This document shows positions 25,588 to 33,053 of a stretch of DNA of 64,000 bases, one piece after another. The position numbers and the translations under genes were made by a program. Origin of the DNA: Leifsonia sp. Root1293 (GTDB taxonomy: Bacteria > Actinomycetota > Actinomycetes > Actinomycetales > Microbacteriaceae); the NCBI RefSeq assembly GCF_001425325.1, contig NZ_LMEH01000001.1, forward strand, positions 1,101,898-1,165,897, given 5' to 3'. Each line of letters starts with the position of its first letter. Within the stretch, counting starts at the first letter, position 1. Under the pieces are notes generated by a model that was given only the letters and a program-made list of their open reading frames with translations, ran no database searches and had not been told where the DNA came from.

Positions 25588-26985
25588 ATGGCGAACCCAA
25601 CGAGAGCGGCACTCTATCTTCGGCAGTCGCTCGACGTCCAAGAGGGAATCGATCGCCAGCGGACCCGGTGCCGCGCCCTCGCAAAGGCTCGAGGATGGTC
25701 GGTCGCCGGTGAATACGAGGACAATGAGGTCTCGGCTTCCAAGGTCCGCGGGGCCAACACTGCGTGGGCTCGAATGCTCGACGACGCGAGCGCAGGAAAG
25801 TTCGATGTCGTGGTGGCCGTGGATCTGGACCGCCTCGTGCGCTCGGTGCAGGATCTCGTGACTTTGACCGAGACAGGTGCCAAGGTTCTGACCGTCGATG
25901 GAGAGATCGACCTCACGTCTGCAGATGGCGAGTTCCGCGCGACCATGCTGGCCGGAATCGCCCGCTTCGAGACGCGTCGAAAGGGCGAGCGCCAGCGGCG
26001 GGCAAATGCCGATCGAGCCAGTAGAGGCAAGCGATCTGGTGGCCGACGCCCATTCGGGTACGACCAGGACGGGATCGCCGTCCGGGCACAAGAGGCAGCT
26101 GCGGTGCGCGAAGGTTACGCAGCCCTGCTCGCCGGCGTTCCCGTCGCCGAGATCGCCCGGGATTGGAACGCTCGAGGTCTCGTAAGTGGCCAGAAGCGGC
26201 AAGCGCGCTCCGGCCACGCCGGGGAACCGTCCCCGTGGGTTCCGTCCTCTGTGCGGCTGGTGCTCCTGAACCCGCGATACATGGGGAAGCGGGCGCACCT
26301 TGGAGAGATCGTCGCTGATGCCGAGTGGCCGGCGTTGGTGGACGAATCCACCTGGCGAGCCGCTGAGGCCGTGTTGACGAATCCGGAGCGCTTCACCGGT
26401 AAGTCGACCGCTCGCTACCTGTTGTCTGGGCTCGCTGTCTGCGGCGTCTGCGGTGCCACGGCCCACGCGGGCGGCAACGCACGGCGAGGAATCCGCGCTT
26501 ATCGTTGTTCTGGCTCCGCTGGGCACTTCGCCCGGCGCGCCGAGCCAGTCGAAGACTTTGTCGGGACTGTGGTCGTGGCCCGTCTGAGCCAGCCTGATGC
26601 ACGCGAACTACTGTCCGAACGGGATCACCCCGACCTTGGCGCGCTTCGCGATGAAGCGAACGGTGCTCGAGCACGACTCGATGCGTTAGCCGTCGACTTC
26701 GCCGACGGTGCGCTCACGTCATCGCAGTTACGAGCGGCAACCTCACGCCTGCGAGACCGCCTGGCAGCGATCGAGGCCGAGCTTGCAGACGCTGGCCGCA
26801 CCGACGTGCTCGGCCCCCTCGTGGATGCCGAGGACGTCGCACAGGCATGGAACGGCCTCAGCGTGGCCAGACAACGAGCTGTCATCACCGCACTGATGAG
26901 GGTGACGCTGCATCCCCCCGGCAGGGGCACGAGGTTGTTCCGCCCTGAGAGCGTCGGAATTGATTGGCTCTCCCCCGCAGACTGA
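25588..26985 (+). CDS. Large serine integrase of island 2
   Basis: 465 residues from ATG 25588, placed directly after the attP arm like its counterpart in island 1. Resolvase domain with Ser14 in YLRQSLDVQEG, DRQRTRC, VAVDLDRLVRS and GEFRATMLAGIARFE. Recombinase domain about 150-265 (GGRRPFGYDQDG, LLNPRYMGKRAH). Zinc ribbon CGVCG (Cys285, Cys288) and RAYRC (Cys307), then a coiled coil. It is clearly a different lineage from the island 1 enzyme and targets comM. An upstream in-frame extension exists but runs through comM/dprA sequence and is not real coding. Confidence 0.95.
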   Translation: MANPTRAALYLRQSLDVQEGIDRQRTRCRALAKARGWSVAGEYEDNEVSASKVRGANTAWARMLDDASAGKFDVVVAVDLDRLVRSVQDLVTLTETGAKVLTVDGEIDLTSADGEFRATMLAGIARFETRRKGERQRRANADRASRGKRSGGRRPFGYDQDGIAVRAQEAAAVREGYAALLAGVPVAEIARDWNARGLVSGQKRQARSGHAGEPSPWVPSSVRLVLLNPRYMGKRAHLGEIVADAEWPALVDESTWRAAEAVLTNPERFTGKSTARYLLSGLAVCGVCGATAHAGGNARRGIRAYRCSGSAGHFARRAEPVEDFVGTVVVARLSQPDARELLSERDHPDLGALRDEANGARARLDALAVDFADGALTSSQLRAATSRLRDRLAAIEAELADAGRTDVLGPLVDAEDVAQAWNGLSVARQRAVITALMRVTLHPPGRGTRLFRPESVGIDWLSPAD

Positions 26986-27090
26986 GCGCACGCGCCTCTC
27001 ACACAGGGGCTAGCGCGAATAGAGGTGCCCCCGGGCTGTTGGAGCAGACCGAGGGCGTCGTCCGAATCACAACTAGAGAGGAATCCGGAC

Positions 27091-27441
27091 ATGAGAATCA
27101 TGACAGACAACGAATCCGCCGATCAGGGGGTGGCCCCTGATGCCGTCGGCACCGAGGAGGCCGAGATGTGCAGTCTCGGCGTCCCCGGATGCGTTCTCCA
27201 ACACGAGGACCGTTTCGAAAACGGCTTCCATCAGCTGCTCGACTCGAAGACCTTCCCGTTCGGAATGGGCAGCCCATTCGAGATCGCCGTCTATCAGGAC
27301 GAGGACGGCACACGGGCGAGTGTGTGGCCGAATGTGCACAACGACGGCCTGAGCGCAGCTGACCTCCGGGCGGCCGCAGCAGAATACGAAAAGGTGCCAG
27401 CGCTGCTCCGAATGGCCGCGGACCGGCTCGACGCATCATGA
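27091..27441 (+). CDS. Hypothetical protein
   Basis: 116 residues. The ATG was chosen for AGAGAGGA upstream. Not recognised. The middle (CSLGVPGCVLQHEDRFENGFHQLL, then FEIAVYQDEDGTRASVWPN) suggests a small alpha/beta fold; the last 35 residues (GLSAADLRAAAAEYEKVPALLRMAADRL) form two helices. It lies between the integrase and the hairpin-rich leader of the replication operon, where actinobacterial integrative elements often carry a small regulator, but no helix-turn-helix is visible. Confidence 0.55.
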   Translation: MRIMTDNESADQGVAPDAVGTEEAEMCSLGVPGCVLQHEDRFENGFHQLLDSKTFPFGMGSPFEIAVYQDEDGTRASVWPNVHNDGLSAADLRAAAAEYEKVPALLRMAADRLDAS

Positions 27442-27741
27442 GGACCTCGACAATGGCGTCCCGTCCAGTGCTGCTGCGCCAGTCCTCCTGGGTAGCTCGC
27501 ACACTCCTCGATCGAGCCCGTCGCGGCTAGTGAGCTGAACCGTCAGAGACCGGGCCCGTCCCGCTCTCTGACGGTTCAGGACACGCCGCGTGAGAATCAC
27601 TCCTGTCGCCGCTAGCTGCTATTTTCTTTAGTAGCTAGCTCCGCTTATCTCAAACGAAAGTAGCGTCCACCGCAAGACAGCCTCCCGAGTCGGGAACACC
27701 GAGAGACATCCAGTCTCTCCGACTCTTCGGAGGCTTTACTC
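27442..27741. other. Hairpin-rich non-coding leader before the replication operon
   Basis: 300 bases without a gene and with three large inverted repeats: a 14-bp perfect stem 27535-27548/27566-27579; an AT-rich stem 27611-27621/27629-27639 (10 of 11 paired); and a three-part stem 27679-27685/27729-27735, 27687-27693/27719-27725, 27701-27707/27713-27719. The last contains the ribosome-binding site of the next gene. Candidate origin of replication or regulatory RNA leader. Confidence 0.6.
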
Positions 27742-27951
27742 TTGCCCGCATGGACTGTTGAACGCGGCCGCGTAGCCGCCTTGTCCCGATCGCGCTCCGC
27801 GAATGATCCGGACCTACTCGACGCCCGGCGCAATCTGCGCGCTGCGCGTCTCGAAGACCACGTCGCGAAAGTGGTCGCCGAAGCGCCACCTCTTTCCAAC
27901 GAACAGCGCGACCGAATCGCGGCTCTACTTCGAAGCAGTGATGCCGCTTGA
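27742..27951 (+). CDS. Small conserved actinobacterial element protein
   Basis: 69 residues, TTG start with GGAGG 8 bases upstream. The core RGRVAALSRSRSANDPDLLDARRNLRAARLEDHVAKVVAEAPPLSNEQRDRIAALLR matches a small helical protein seen repeatedly in actinobacterial integrated phages and plasmids next to replication genes; its function is not known. Its ribosome-binding site is paired inside the preceding hairpin, so translation may be conditional. Its stop overlaps the next frame. Confidence 0.7.
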   Translation: MPAWTVERGRVAALSRSRSANDPDLLDARRNLRAARLEDHVAKVVAEAPPLSNEQRDRIAALLRSSDAA

Positions 27952-27989
27952 CCGCTGGTACCAAGGCCGGGAATCAGGAGACGGCCACA

Positions 27990-28286
27990 GTGGAAGAGCT
28001 GATCCGCTATGCCCACACTCGCCTAAGCACCGAAGGCGAGACTCTTCCGCCTGCCCGGGTCTCAAAGCTCATCCGCAGGCTGATTCATCGCTGCGGGGAA
28101 CGGCGAATCGACGCCGCCAGGGTGGCTCTCGACGACTACATCGAGTCCAGGACATGGATCAGGTTCGATCTGTTCGTCAACGGATACGTCGATCCGACGG
28201 GAGCGCACGCCGCGCGGAATTTGGACATGTCCGGCGCCGCTGAAACGATGGCGGCGCGTCGCGCTGCCGCAGTTCGCGGAGGCTGA
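27990..28286 (+). CDS. Hypothetical helical protein of the replication operon
   Basis: 98 residues from GTG 27990, preceded by AGGAG at 9 bases. A TTG at 27948, overlapping the previous stop as TTGA, is an alternative start giving 112 residues. The N-terminal half (LIRYAHTRLSTEGETLPPARVSKLIRRLIHRC) has the look of a helical DNA-binding region; DDYIESRTWIRFDLFVNGYVDPTGAHAARN follows. Not assigned to a family. The next gene starts 6 bases later, so it is part of the replication operon. Confidence 0.55.
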   Translation: MEELIRYAHTRLSTEGETLPPARVSKLIRRLIHRCGERRIDAARVALDDYIESRTWIRFDLFVNGYVDPTGAHAARNLDMSGAAETMAARRAAAVRGG

Positions 28287-28291
28287 CCCCC

Positions 28292-29062
28292 ATGGGCATC
28301 CAGCGAACAGTGATGTCATTCGAGCGGGACTTCACGCAGATTCCGAACGCCTGGCTACGCGACATCCGACTGTCTCGGCGCGCTAAGGGTCTCCTGGCTG
28401 AACTGATGACACACCGCGTGGGCTGGCACATATCCATCGCCTCCCTGCAGGCCGCCGGCACCGAGGGTCGCGACGCCATCCGGAAAGCCATTGCAGAGCT
28501 TGCATCGCTCGGCTATCTCGAGGTCAGTCAGGCCCGCGGCGGTCGGGGCCGGTTCAACGAAGTCGAGTACGAACTCTCAGAGCCCACCGGTGTCGGATTC
28601 TCAGTCACCGGCGGATTTACCGACAGCGGTGCAACCGACATCGGTGAATCCGACACTAAGAAGACAATCTCTACAGAACACGAGCGAGAAGAAGACACTC
28701 TCGTTCGAGAGTTCGCGGAGTTCTGGTACGTGTATCCCCGCAAGACCGGCAAAGCCGACGCTCGCCGAGCGTTCAAGTCGATCCGCAGGACCACCGAGCT
28801 ATCGACGATCATGGCCGGCGTCCGAGGCTTCGCCCTACTTCAAGCGGGCGGAGACAAGCGATTCGTGATGGAGGCCGCCAAGTGGCTCCACGGTAGGCGT
28901 TGGGAGGACGAGGAGCAGATCCCAGCGATTGAATCTCGCAGCCCGGCGGAGACTCCCCTGCAGCTCACCCAGTACTGCAGCCGCCACCCGGACTATGTTC
29001 TCGACTTCCGGAGCGGTGAGTGCGCGAGCTGCGAGCGGCAACGATCTGAGGTGGCCTCGTGA
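28292..29062 (+). CDS. Phage/plasmid replication initiator-like protein
   Basis: 256 residues. The N-terminal winged-helix domain (about 8-95: FTQIPNAWLRDIRLSRRAKGLLAELM, then TEGRDAIRKAIAELASLGYLEV) is that of phage O/RepA-type initiators. The C-terminal part has FAEFWYVYPRKTGKADARRAFKSI and FVMEAAKWLHGRRWEDE, the replisome-organiser signature common in actinophages. A final Cys-rich tail (YCSRHPDYVLDFRSGECASCE) could bind zinc. Expected to bind the element's origin and recruit host DnaB. It overlaps the next gene as GTGA. Confidence 0.78.
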   Translation: MGIQRTVMSFERDFTQIPNAWLRDIRLSRRAKGLLAELMTHRVGWHISIASLQAAGTEGRDAIRKAIAELASLGYLEVSQARGGRGRFNEVEYELSEPTGVGFSVTGGFTDSGATDIGESDTKKTISTEHEREEDTLVREFAEFWYVYPRKTGKADARRAFKSIRRTTELSTIMAGVRGFALLQAGGDKRFVMEAAKWLHGRRWEDEEQIPAIESRSPAETPLQLTQYCSRHPDYVLDFRSGECASCERQRSEVAS

Positions 29063-29253
29063 CCCTCTGCGCAGCCCACATCGGCGAGGCGCACCCACCG
29101 AGGTGCCTTCAGTGCGACATCGAGGCCGGCCTAGAAGCTCAAGCGAGCCGACCTCGGGTCGGATTCATTCCAGGCAGCGCTTGCCCCCTGCACCGCGATT
29201 ATCCAATTCCCTGCGCGCGTTGCGCCCGCGACTTCGACCGGGCCGGTTGCTAG
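29059..29253 (+). CDS. Small Cys/His-rich protein
   Basis: 64 residues, GTG start overlapping the initiator stop. CAAHIGEAHPPRCLQCD at the start and CPLHRDYPIPCARCARDF at the end give two Cys/His clusters (CxxH...CxxC twice), consistent with one or two zinc knuckles. Translationally coupled to the initiator, whose own tail is also Cys-rich, so the two may work together. Function unknown. Confidence 0.6.
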   Translation: MTLCAAHIGEAHPPRCLQCDIEAGLEAQASRPRVGFIPGSACPLHRDYPIPCARCARDFDRAGC

Positions 29254-29843
29254 TCCTGTTCCGTATCGGGTGATGTGGGTGCAGGGTCCGTGACTGGCCC
29301 AGCGAACGAGGAGGCCTCGGCCGGTGCACCCACCACGCTCAGTACGCCACCCCAAGCGATCGGTTTCGCGAGGTCCGCCTCCAATTTGTCGGCCTCCGCA
29401 TCGAACCACGCCGGCTTTCGCGACTTCAGGCGCCACGCGTTCAATTCGTTGATCGTCTCATTCACAAGGATCGAAGCCTCGAAGGACTTCGCGAGAGGCG
29501 CTCCATCCGTGTTCTGAAGGCGAGCCAAGGTCAGAACGACCATCGAAAACCATCGCCCGACGACCACGTCCCGCTTGCGTGTTATCGCCCAGTCGAAGCT
29601 CCATCCCGGCGCCATGTACTCCTGGTCAAAAGGAGCTTTCTCGTTCACCCGCTTCCCTAGATCCCGAAGCTCCTGGATCGCAACGAGCATTCGTGCGTCG
29701 CGCTCGATCCGCCGATCCGTCCGACGCTTCGCCTCGTTTGCCCAGATCACGCCGGCGAGCGCAAGCAGGGCTGCGCCAACCGGCACGGCGATGCCTTGAA
29801 TGAGCTTGATCGTGTCATCGAGCGTCCAGACGTCCGTGGCCAT
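29250..29843 (-). CDS. Hypothetical single-pass membrane protein (cargo)
   Basis: 197 residues. One hydrophobic helix near the N-terminus (about 14-31: LIQGIAVPVGAALLALAGVIWA) is followed by a basic stretch (KRRTDRRIERD) and a cytoplasmic helical domain. The C-terminus is Pro/Asp-rich. It is encoded against the direction of the replication operon, overlapping its last gene by 4 bases, which is typical of cargo (moron) genes in prophages and satellites. Antiphage or exclusion roles are possible but unproven. Confidence 0.6.
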   Translation of the reverse strand: MATDVWTLDDTIKLIQGIAVPVGAALLALAGVIWANEAKRRTDRRIERDARMLVAIQELRDLGKRVNEKAPFDQEYMAPGWSFDWAITRKRDVVVGRWFSMVVLTLARLQNTDGAPLAKSFEASILVNETINELNAWRLKSRKPAWFDAEADKLEADLAKPIAWGGVLSVVGAPAEASSFAGPVTDPAPTSPDTEQD

Positions 29844-29887
29844 ACCCGAACACTATCCCTCACGCATTCACGTCTGGAGACCCCCGA

Positions 29888-30043
29888 ATGACCGACTACC
29901 GCGACATCGCGAAGAAGCACGAGAAGCGCGCGAAGCGGTATCGCCGCGCCCTGTTGCGCGTCCAATCACAACTCGAATACCTCGCCGACCAAATCGACGA
30001 GATCCTCACCCCTGATAACACGAACCCACACGAAGGAGCATGA
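29888..30043 (+). CDS. 51-residue basic coiled-coil protein
   Basis: Reads MTDYRDIAKKHEKRAKRYRR and continues as an amphipathic helix with Leu/Ile heptads ending in DEILTPDN. The ATG follows GGAGA at 8 bases. Its stop lies just before the next start, with the AAGGAG for the next gene inside its last codons. Not recognised. It is the first of four tiny genes packed end to end. Confidence 0.5.
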   Translation: MTDYRDIAKKHEKRAKRYRRALLRVQSQLEYLADQIDEILTPDNTNPHEGA

Positions 30044-30045
30044 CC

Positions 30046-30207
30046 ATGGCACTCGACGCAGGAGAGATCGCAGAAGTCCGCGCACTCGCACGAGAGGAAG
30101 CCGCGAAGCTCGTCGGCATCAAGCTCGACGCGGCTGGCAAAACCGGCGCCCAGACCTACAACGACGCGATCCTCGCGAAGATCGCCGCCGGCGGTGGCGG
30201 ACGGTGA
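30046..30207 (+). CDS. 53-residue hypothetical protein
   Basis: The ATG at 30046 was chosen for ideally spaced AAGGAG (an ATG at 30040 adds two residues). Acidic helical N-terminus (GEIAEVRALAREEAAKLVGI), then a Gly-rich end. No family recognised. The stop overlaps the next GTG (GTGA), indicating translational coupling within the tiny-gene cluster. Confidence 0.45.
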   Translation: MALDAGEIAEVRALAREEAAKLVGIKLDAAGKTGAQTYNDAILAKIAAGGGGR

Positions 30208-30371
30208 GCGTCAGCGACGGTAGTCGCCTGTTCGCCACTCGACGGCGTGACCCCATCGACGTCGAACAGTCCTCCGCTGTCGACGAACCGGAAGCGCAGA
30301 CGGCGCTCGGCATCCAAGCCGGTCGCAACCTCTTCAGCACCCGACAGTCCCGAAAGGAACCCAACGCATGA
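30204..30371 (+). CDS. 55-residue hypothetical protein
   Basis: GTG start overlapping the previous stop; its own stop overlaps the next ATG (ATGA). Sequence is polar (LFATRRRDPIDVEQSSAVDE, then LGIQAGRNLFSTRQSRKE) and contains two LFxTR-like boxes about 40 residues apart, possibly a duplicated short linear motif. No family recognised. Codon choice is consistent with a real coding frame. Confidence 0.45.
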   Translation: MSVSDGSRLFATRRRDPIDVEQSSAVDEPEAQTALGIQAGRNLFSTRQSRKEPNA

Positions 30372-31360
30372 GCATCACGACCGATGCGCTCGCGCTCGTC
30401 CCCGGCCACACCGAGCGCGACCAGATCCTCACCACACTCGGCGTCGCCGGCGTCGACCGCAGCGGAGCCACACCCCGCTACCGGCTGCCCAGTGAGGCAC
30501 CGTCCGCCGAACCCACCGAACCCCGAGTGCGCGCCGAGATCGCCGCACTCGTCGAGCAGCTCGTCCGCGACGGTCAGCCCATCCCCGACGACGTCGCCGC
30601 ACCCATCCTGGAGGCCGCCCGCCAGGACACACTGAACCGCGAGCGCAAGTACTTCATCGACAGCGTGGCCGTGTCGTGGCACCACACCTCCCCGTTCAAC
30701 AGCCACAGTGTGCGGCCGGCGTTCAAGTACCTGCGTGCCGTCCTCGCTCGACTCGTGGTCGAAGCGAAGGACATCGGCGAGACCCTCGGCGGACGACGCA
30801 CCGCGGACACTGCCATCGCCGGCACGGACGAGCAGATCCAAGCGTGGAAGCGACTCGGAGAGCTAGCTCGGGACTACGACGAGATACGCGCCGTGCAGGT
30901 ACGCCTGTACAAGGAGCTCGGAACTGACCTCACCCCAAATCAGAGCCCGATCAACACCGCCGTCGCCCACTACGCCAACGCCCTCGACCTACTCCCCCGT
31001 GAGCTGACCAATGGCACCCGACACCTGAAGCCAGGAGCAGGGATACCCGAGCTGTTCGACAACACCCTCGGCGCCGCAACCCGCCTGCTCGTCATCGCCG
31101 AGCACACCACACCGTGGGTGCCAGACGCAGAGGCGTTCATCAACGCAGCACAGGCACTCAGCCACTACCTCAGCACAGGCGACGAACAGTGGAGAGACAA
31201 CCACCTCCACATCACAGGACAGAAGACACCCACACCTCAGCGCGACCCCTCAATGGCAGCACGCAAAAGACGAGAGAAGCAGAGGGTGCGCGAGCTCATC
31301 GGCACTGGTGACTACGACGCACGCAGCACCGGCACAACGATCCCGATCGGCGGCCACTGA
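30368..31360 (+). CDS. Hypothetical protein, last gene of the tiny-gene operon
   Basis: 330 residues, mostly helical, no recognised domain. Polar N-terminal 75 residues, then the segment KYFIDSVAVSWHHTSPFNSHSVRPAFKYLRAVLARLVVEAKDIGE, a middle helical bundle and a basic C-terminus (MAARKRREKQRVRELIG). It is coupled to the gene before it by ATGA. A T-tailed hairpin about 50 bases after the stop ends the unit. Position between replication and packaging genes is compatible with a regulatory or packaging accessory role; this is a guess. Confidence 0.5.
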   Translation: MSITTDALALVPGHTERDQILTTLGVAGVDRSGATPRYRLPSEAPSAEPTEPRVRAEIAALVEQLVRDGQPIPDDVAAPILEAARQDTLNRERKYFIDSVAVSWHHTSPFNSHSVRPAFKYLRAVLARLVVEAKDIGETLGGRRTADTAIAGTDEQIQAWKRLGELARDYDEIRAVQVRLYKELGTDLTPNQSPINTAVAHYANALDLLPRELTNGTRHLKPGAGIPELFDNTLGAATRLLVIAEHTTPWVPDAEAFINAAQALSHYLSTGDEQWRDNHLHITGQKTPTPQRDPSMAARKRREKQRVRELIGTGDYDARSTGTTIPIGGH

Positions 31361-31408
31361 TGAACCGGGGGCACCACCCCCACCCCCACCCATCTCCCAG
31401 TACCGGAG

Positions 31409-31454
31409 GGGTGCTGCAGATTCCCATCTCTGCATTGCACCCTCACGGTTTTTT
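31409..31454 (+). terminator. Rho-independent terminator before the TerS-like gene
   Basis: Stem gggtgctgcaga (31409-31420) against tctgca-tt-gcaccc (31429-31442), 12 pairs with a 2-base bulge, followed by tcacggtttttt (T-run 31449-31454). Confidence 0.75.
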
Positions 31455-31465
31455 CGGAGGCCACG

Positions 31466-31819
31466 ATGACCGCGGGTAGCGATCTAGTCGCGCAGATGAA
31501 CGGCGCTCTGCCTGTTGGAGCGGAGTGGGACGAGCGCGAATTGGCTCTTCTCTCACTGGCGCAGCGGCAGGCGGACGACATCGAACTGCTCGAGAAGGTC
31601 CTGAAGGATCAGGGCCCCATCGTGACTGGCTCCATGGGCCAGGATCGGCTGAATCCGATCTTCACCGAGGTGCGGCAGGGCCGGCAGGCGCTGGCGAAGA
31701 TCCTCGAGGCGATCAAGCTGCCTGACGAGGGTCTGAACGGCCGAGTGAAGGACCGCAAGAAAGTGGCCGCAGCTGAACGCAGCTGGCAGGGTCGCCCTTC
31801 GTATCGGGATGCCGGCTGA
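31466..31819 (+). CDS. Terminase small subunit-like protein
   Basis: 117 residues, ATG after CGGAGG. The pattern ALPVGAEWDERELALLSLAQRQADDIELLEKVLKDQG, a polar spacer, IFTEVRQGRQALAKILEAIKLPD and a basic end (RKKVAAAERSWQGRPSY) resembles small terminase subunits of actinophages (P27-like), which recognise the packaging site. No large terminase gene follows. In staphylococcal pathogenicity islands a solitary TerS redirects the helper's terminase, which is a suggestive parallel. Moderate confidence: the match is by overall pattern, not by a catalytic motif. Confidence 0.55.
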   Translation: MTAGSDLVAQMNGALPVGAEWDERELALLSLAQRQADDIELLEKVLKDQGPIVTGSMGQDRLNPIFTEVRQGRQALAKILEAIKLPDEGLNGRVKDRKKVAAAERSWQGRPSYRDAG

Positions 31820-32139
31820 TGGCGCGATGGAAGGCGGCACAGCCTGCCGCCGACGTCGACATACGCGCCGCACTGCGCGCGAAGTACGAGGCGGAGGCGG
31901 AGCGCTTCAGCACCCCAGCCGACGGCGAACGTTGGGAAGGCGGCGACGAGATGATCCGGTACATCCGGGTTCACACTCTCAACCACACGACCCCGATGAT
32001 CCGCCGAATCGACGCCGGCGAGCCCGTGCACGTGCGCGGCTCAGCACTCCGCCGGTTCGTGGACGGACTCAACCCGCTCGGGTTCTACAGCGTCGAACCC
32101 GACAACTCGATCCGAGTGCTTTCACGAAAGGACTTCTGA
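31819..32139 (+). CDS. Hypothetical protein coupled to the TerS-like gene
   Basis: 106 residues, start overlapping the TerS-like stop (TGATG). Helical N-terminus (DIRAALRAKYEAEAERF), then EMIRYIRVHTLNHTTPMIRRIDAGEPVHVRG and a small alpha/beta end (GFYSVEPDNSIRVLSRKDF). Not recognised. The tight coupling suggests that it acts with the TerS-like protein. Its last 18 bases overlap the 3' end of a minus-strand gene. Confidence 0.5.
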   Translation: MARWKAAQPAADVDIRAALRAKYEAEAERFSTPADGERWEGGDEMIRYIRVHTLNHTTPMIRRIDAGEPVHVRGSALRRFVDGLNPLGFYSVEPDNSIRVLSRKDF

Positions 32140-32634
32140 GCGCTCCGTCACTGGATCTGGCAGGTAATACGTGGATCTCGCGCTTTCCCGATCCTCGGGT
32201 TCCATCTTTGAAACGTGAGTCCACCAGTTCCACCACCGGGGTCGTTTTGGGTCGATCCACCGAACTTGGACGGAGTAAACATCTTCTCCGTCCACATGTC
32301 GAGGGACAACAAACTCAGCGATCGTTCCCGCTCGGGCGGACCGGTCACTGAAGAGGAGATCACCGGCGGGCATCCACCCCAAATTGATTGTTGGCAACAC
32401 CGTGACGCGTCGCGCTTCGTCAGCACTCCTGATGATCATGTGTCGGGTCGAGGCCTCGTACTGGAACTGCCAGACACCTTCGACTCGTCCCCTGTACGCC
32501 GCGTGCTTCTTCTGAGCCTGATCTCGGATTCCCTTCGCCCCTAGCCGTAGAAGCCACCCGACCCATACCGCGACGACGGTCAGCACAACGGAGATGACCA
32601 CTTCCCATCCGTTTACTGGTTGATCCCAAGCCAT
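32122..32634 (-). CDS. Hypothetical membrane-anchored protein (cargo)
   Basis: 170 residues. One N-terminal hydrophobic helix (about 10-30: WEVVISVVLTVVAVWVGWLL), then a basic region and a soluble beta-rich domain of about 120 residues with several Trp (RWWNWWTH). Antisense to the surrounding operon, like 29250-29843, so a second single-gene cargo insertion is likely. No family recognised. Confidence 0.55.
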   Translation of the reverse strand: MAWDQPVNGWEVVISVVLTVVAVWVGWLLRLGAKGIRDQAQKKHAAYRGRVEGVWQFQYEASTRHMIIRSADEARRVTVLPTINLGWMPAGDLLFSDRSARAGTIAEFVVPRHVDGEDVYSVQVRWIDPKRPRWWNWWTHVSKMEPEDRESARSTYYLPDPVTERSEVLS

Positions 32635-32725
32635 GAGCTGACCCTATTGGCCGGCGCCACCATTCGTGCGCAGGCCTACACGAACCAGGCAAGACACGAA
32701 CCACAACCGTAAGGAGTCCTGAGCC

Positions 32726-32971
32726 ATGACAGATGTGATCGACGAAGTGCGTGCCCTTCGGGCCGTGCTCGGAGTGCTCACCACCGATCCGGTGATGATG
32801 GGCCAGCTCGAGGATGACCTACTCAACGATGCCCGCGGCTACCCCGTCGCGGTGTGGGAGGTCGTCCTGCGGATGGCGAACATTCTGGCCAGCGACTGGG
32901 TAGAGAAGTTCACCGCACCCGGCGCCGCCTTCGCGCTCCGCGAGGGTATCGACCAGATCGCCCGTACCTAA
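32726..32971 (+). CDS. Hypothetical small helical protein before the tape measure gene
   Basis: 81 residues, ATG start after AAGGAG. All helical: DEVRALRAVLGVLTTDPVMM, then EDDLLNDARGYPVAVWEVVLRMANILASDW. In tailed phages this position, just before the tape measure gene, is held by tail assembly chaperones, but length and sequence give no direct support and no frameshift signal is seen. It is followed by a strong terminator-like hairpin, so it forms its own unit. Confidence 0.5.
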   Translation: MTDVIDEVRALRAVLGVLTTDPVMMGQLEDDLLNDARGYPVAVWEVVLRMANILASDWVEKFTAPGAAFALREGIDQIART

Positions 32972-32986
32972 CCCGTCTACACCTCC

Positions 32987-33018
32987 GGCCCTTCCGCGCC
33001 CTGCGGAAGGGCCGTTTT
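32987..33018 (+). terminator. Strong terminator between small gene and tape measure gene
   Basis: Perfect 11-bp stem ggcccttccgc (32987-32997) / gcggaagggcc (33003-33013), 5-base loop, then gttttcgttccc. It lies 36 bases before the tape measure start, so that gene needs its own promoter or readthrough. Confidence 0.85.
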
Positions 33019-33053
33019 CGTTCCCTCTCCCGGTGGAGAAAAGACCGATAACA

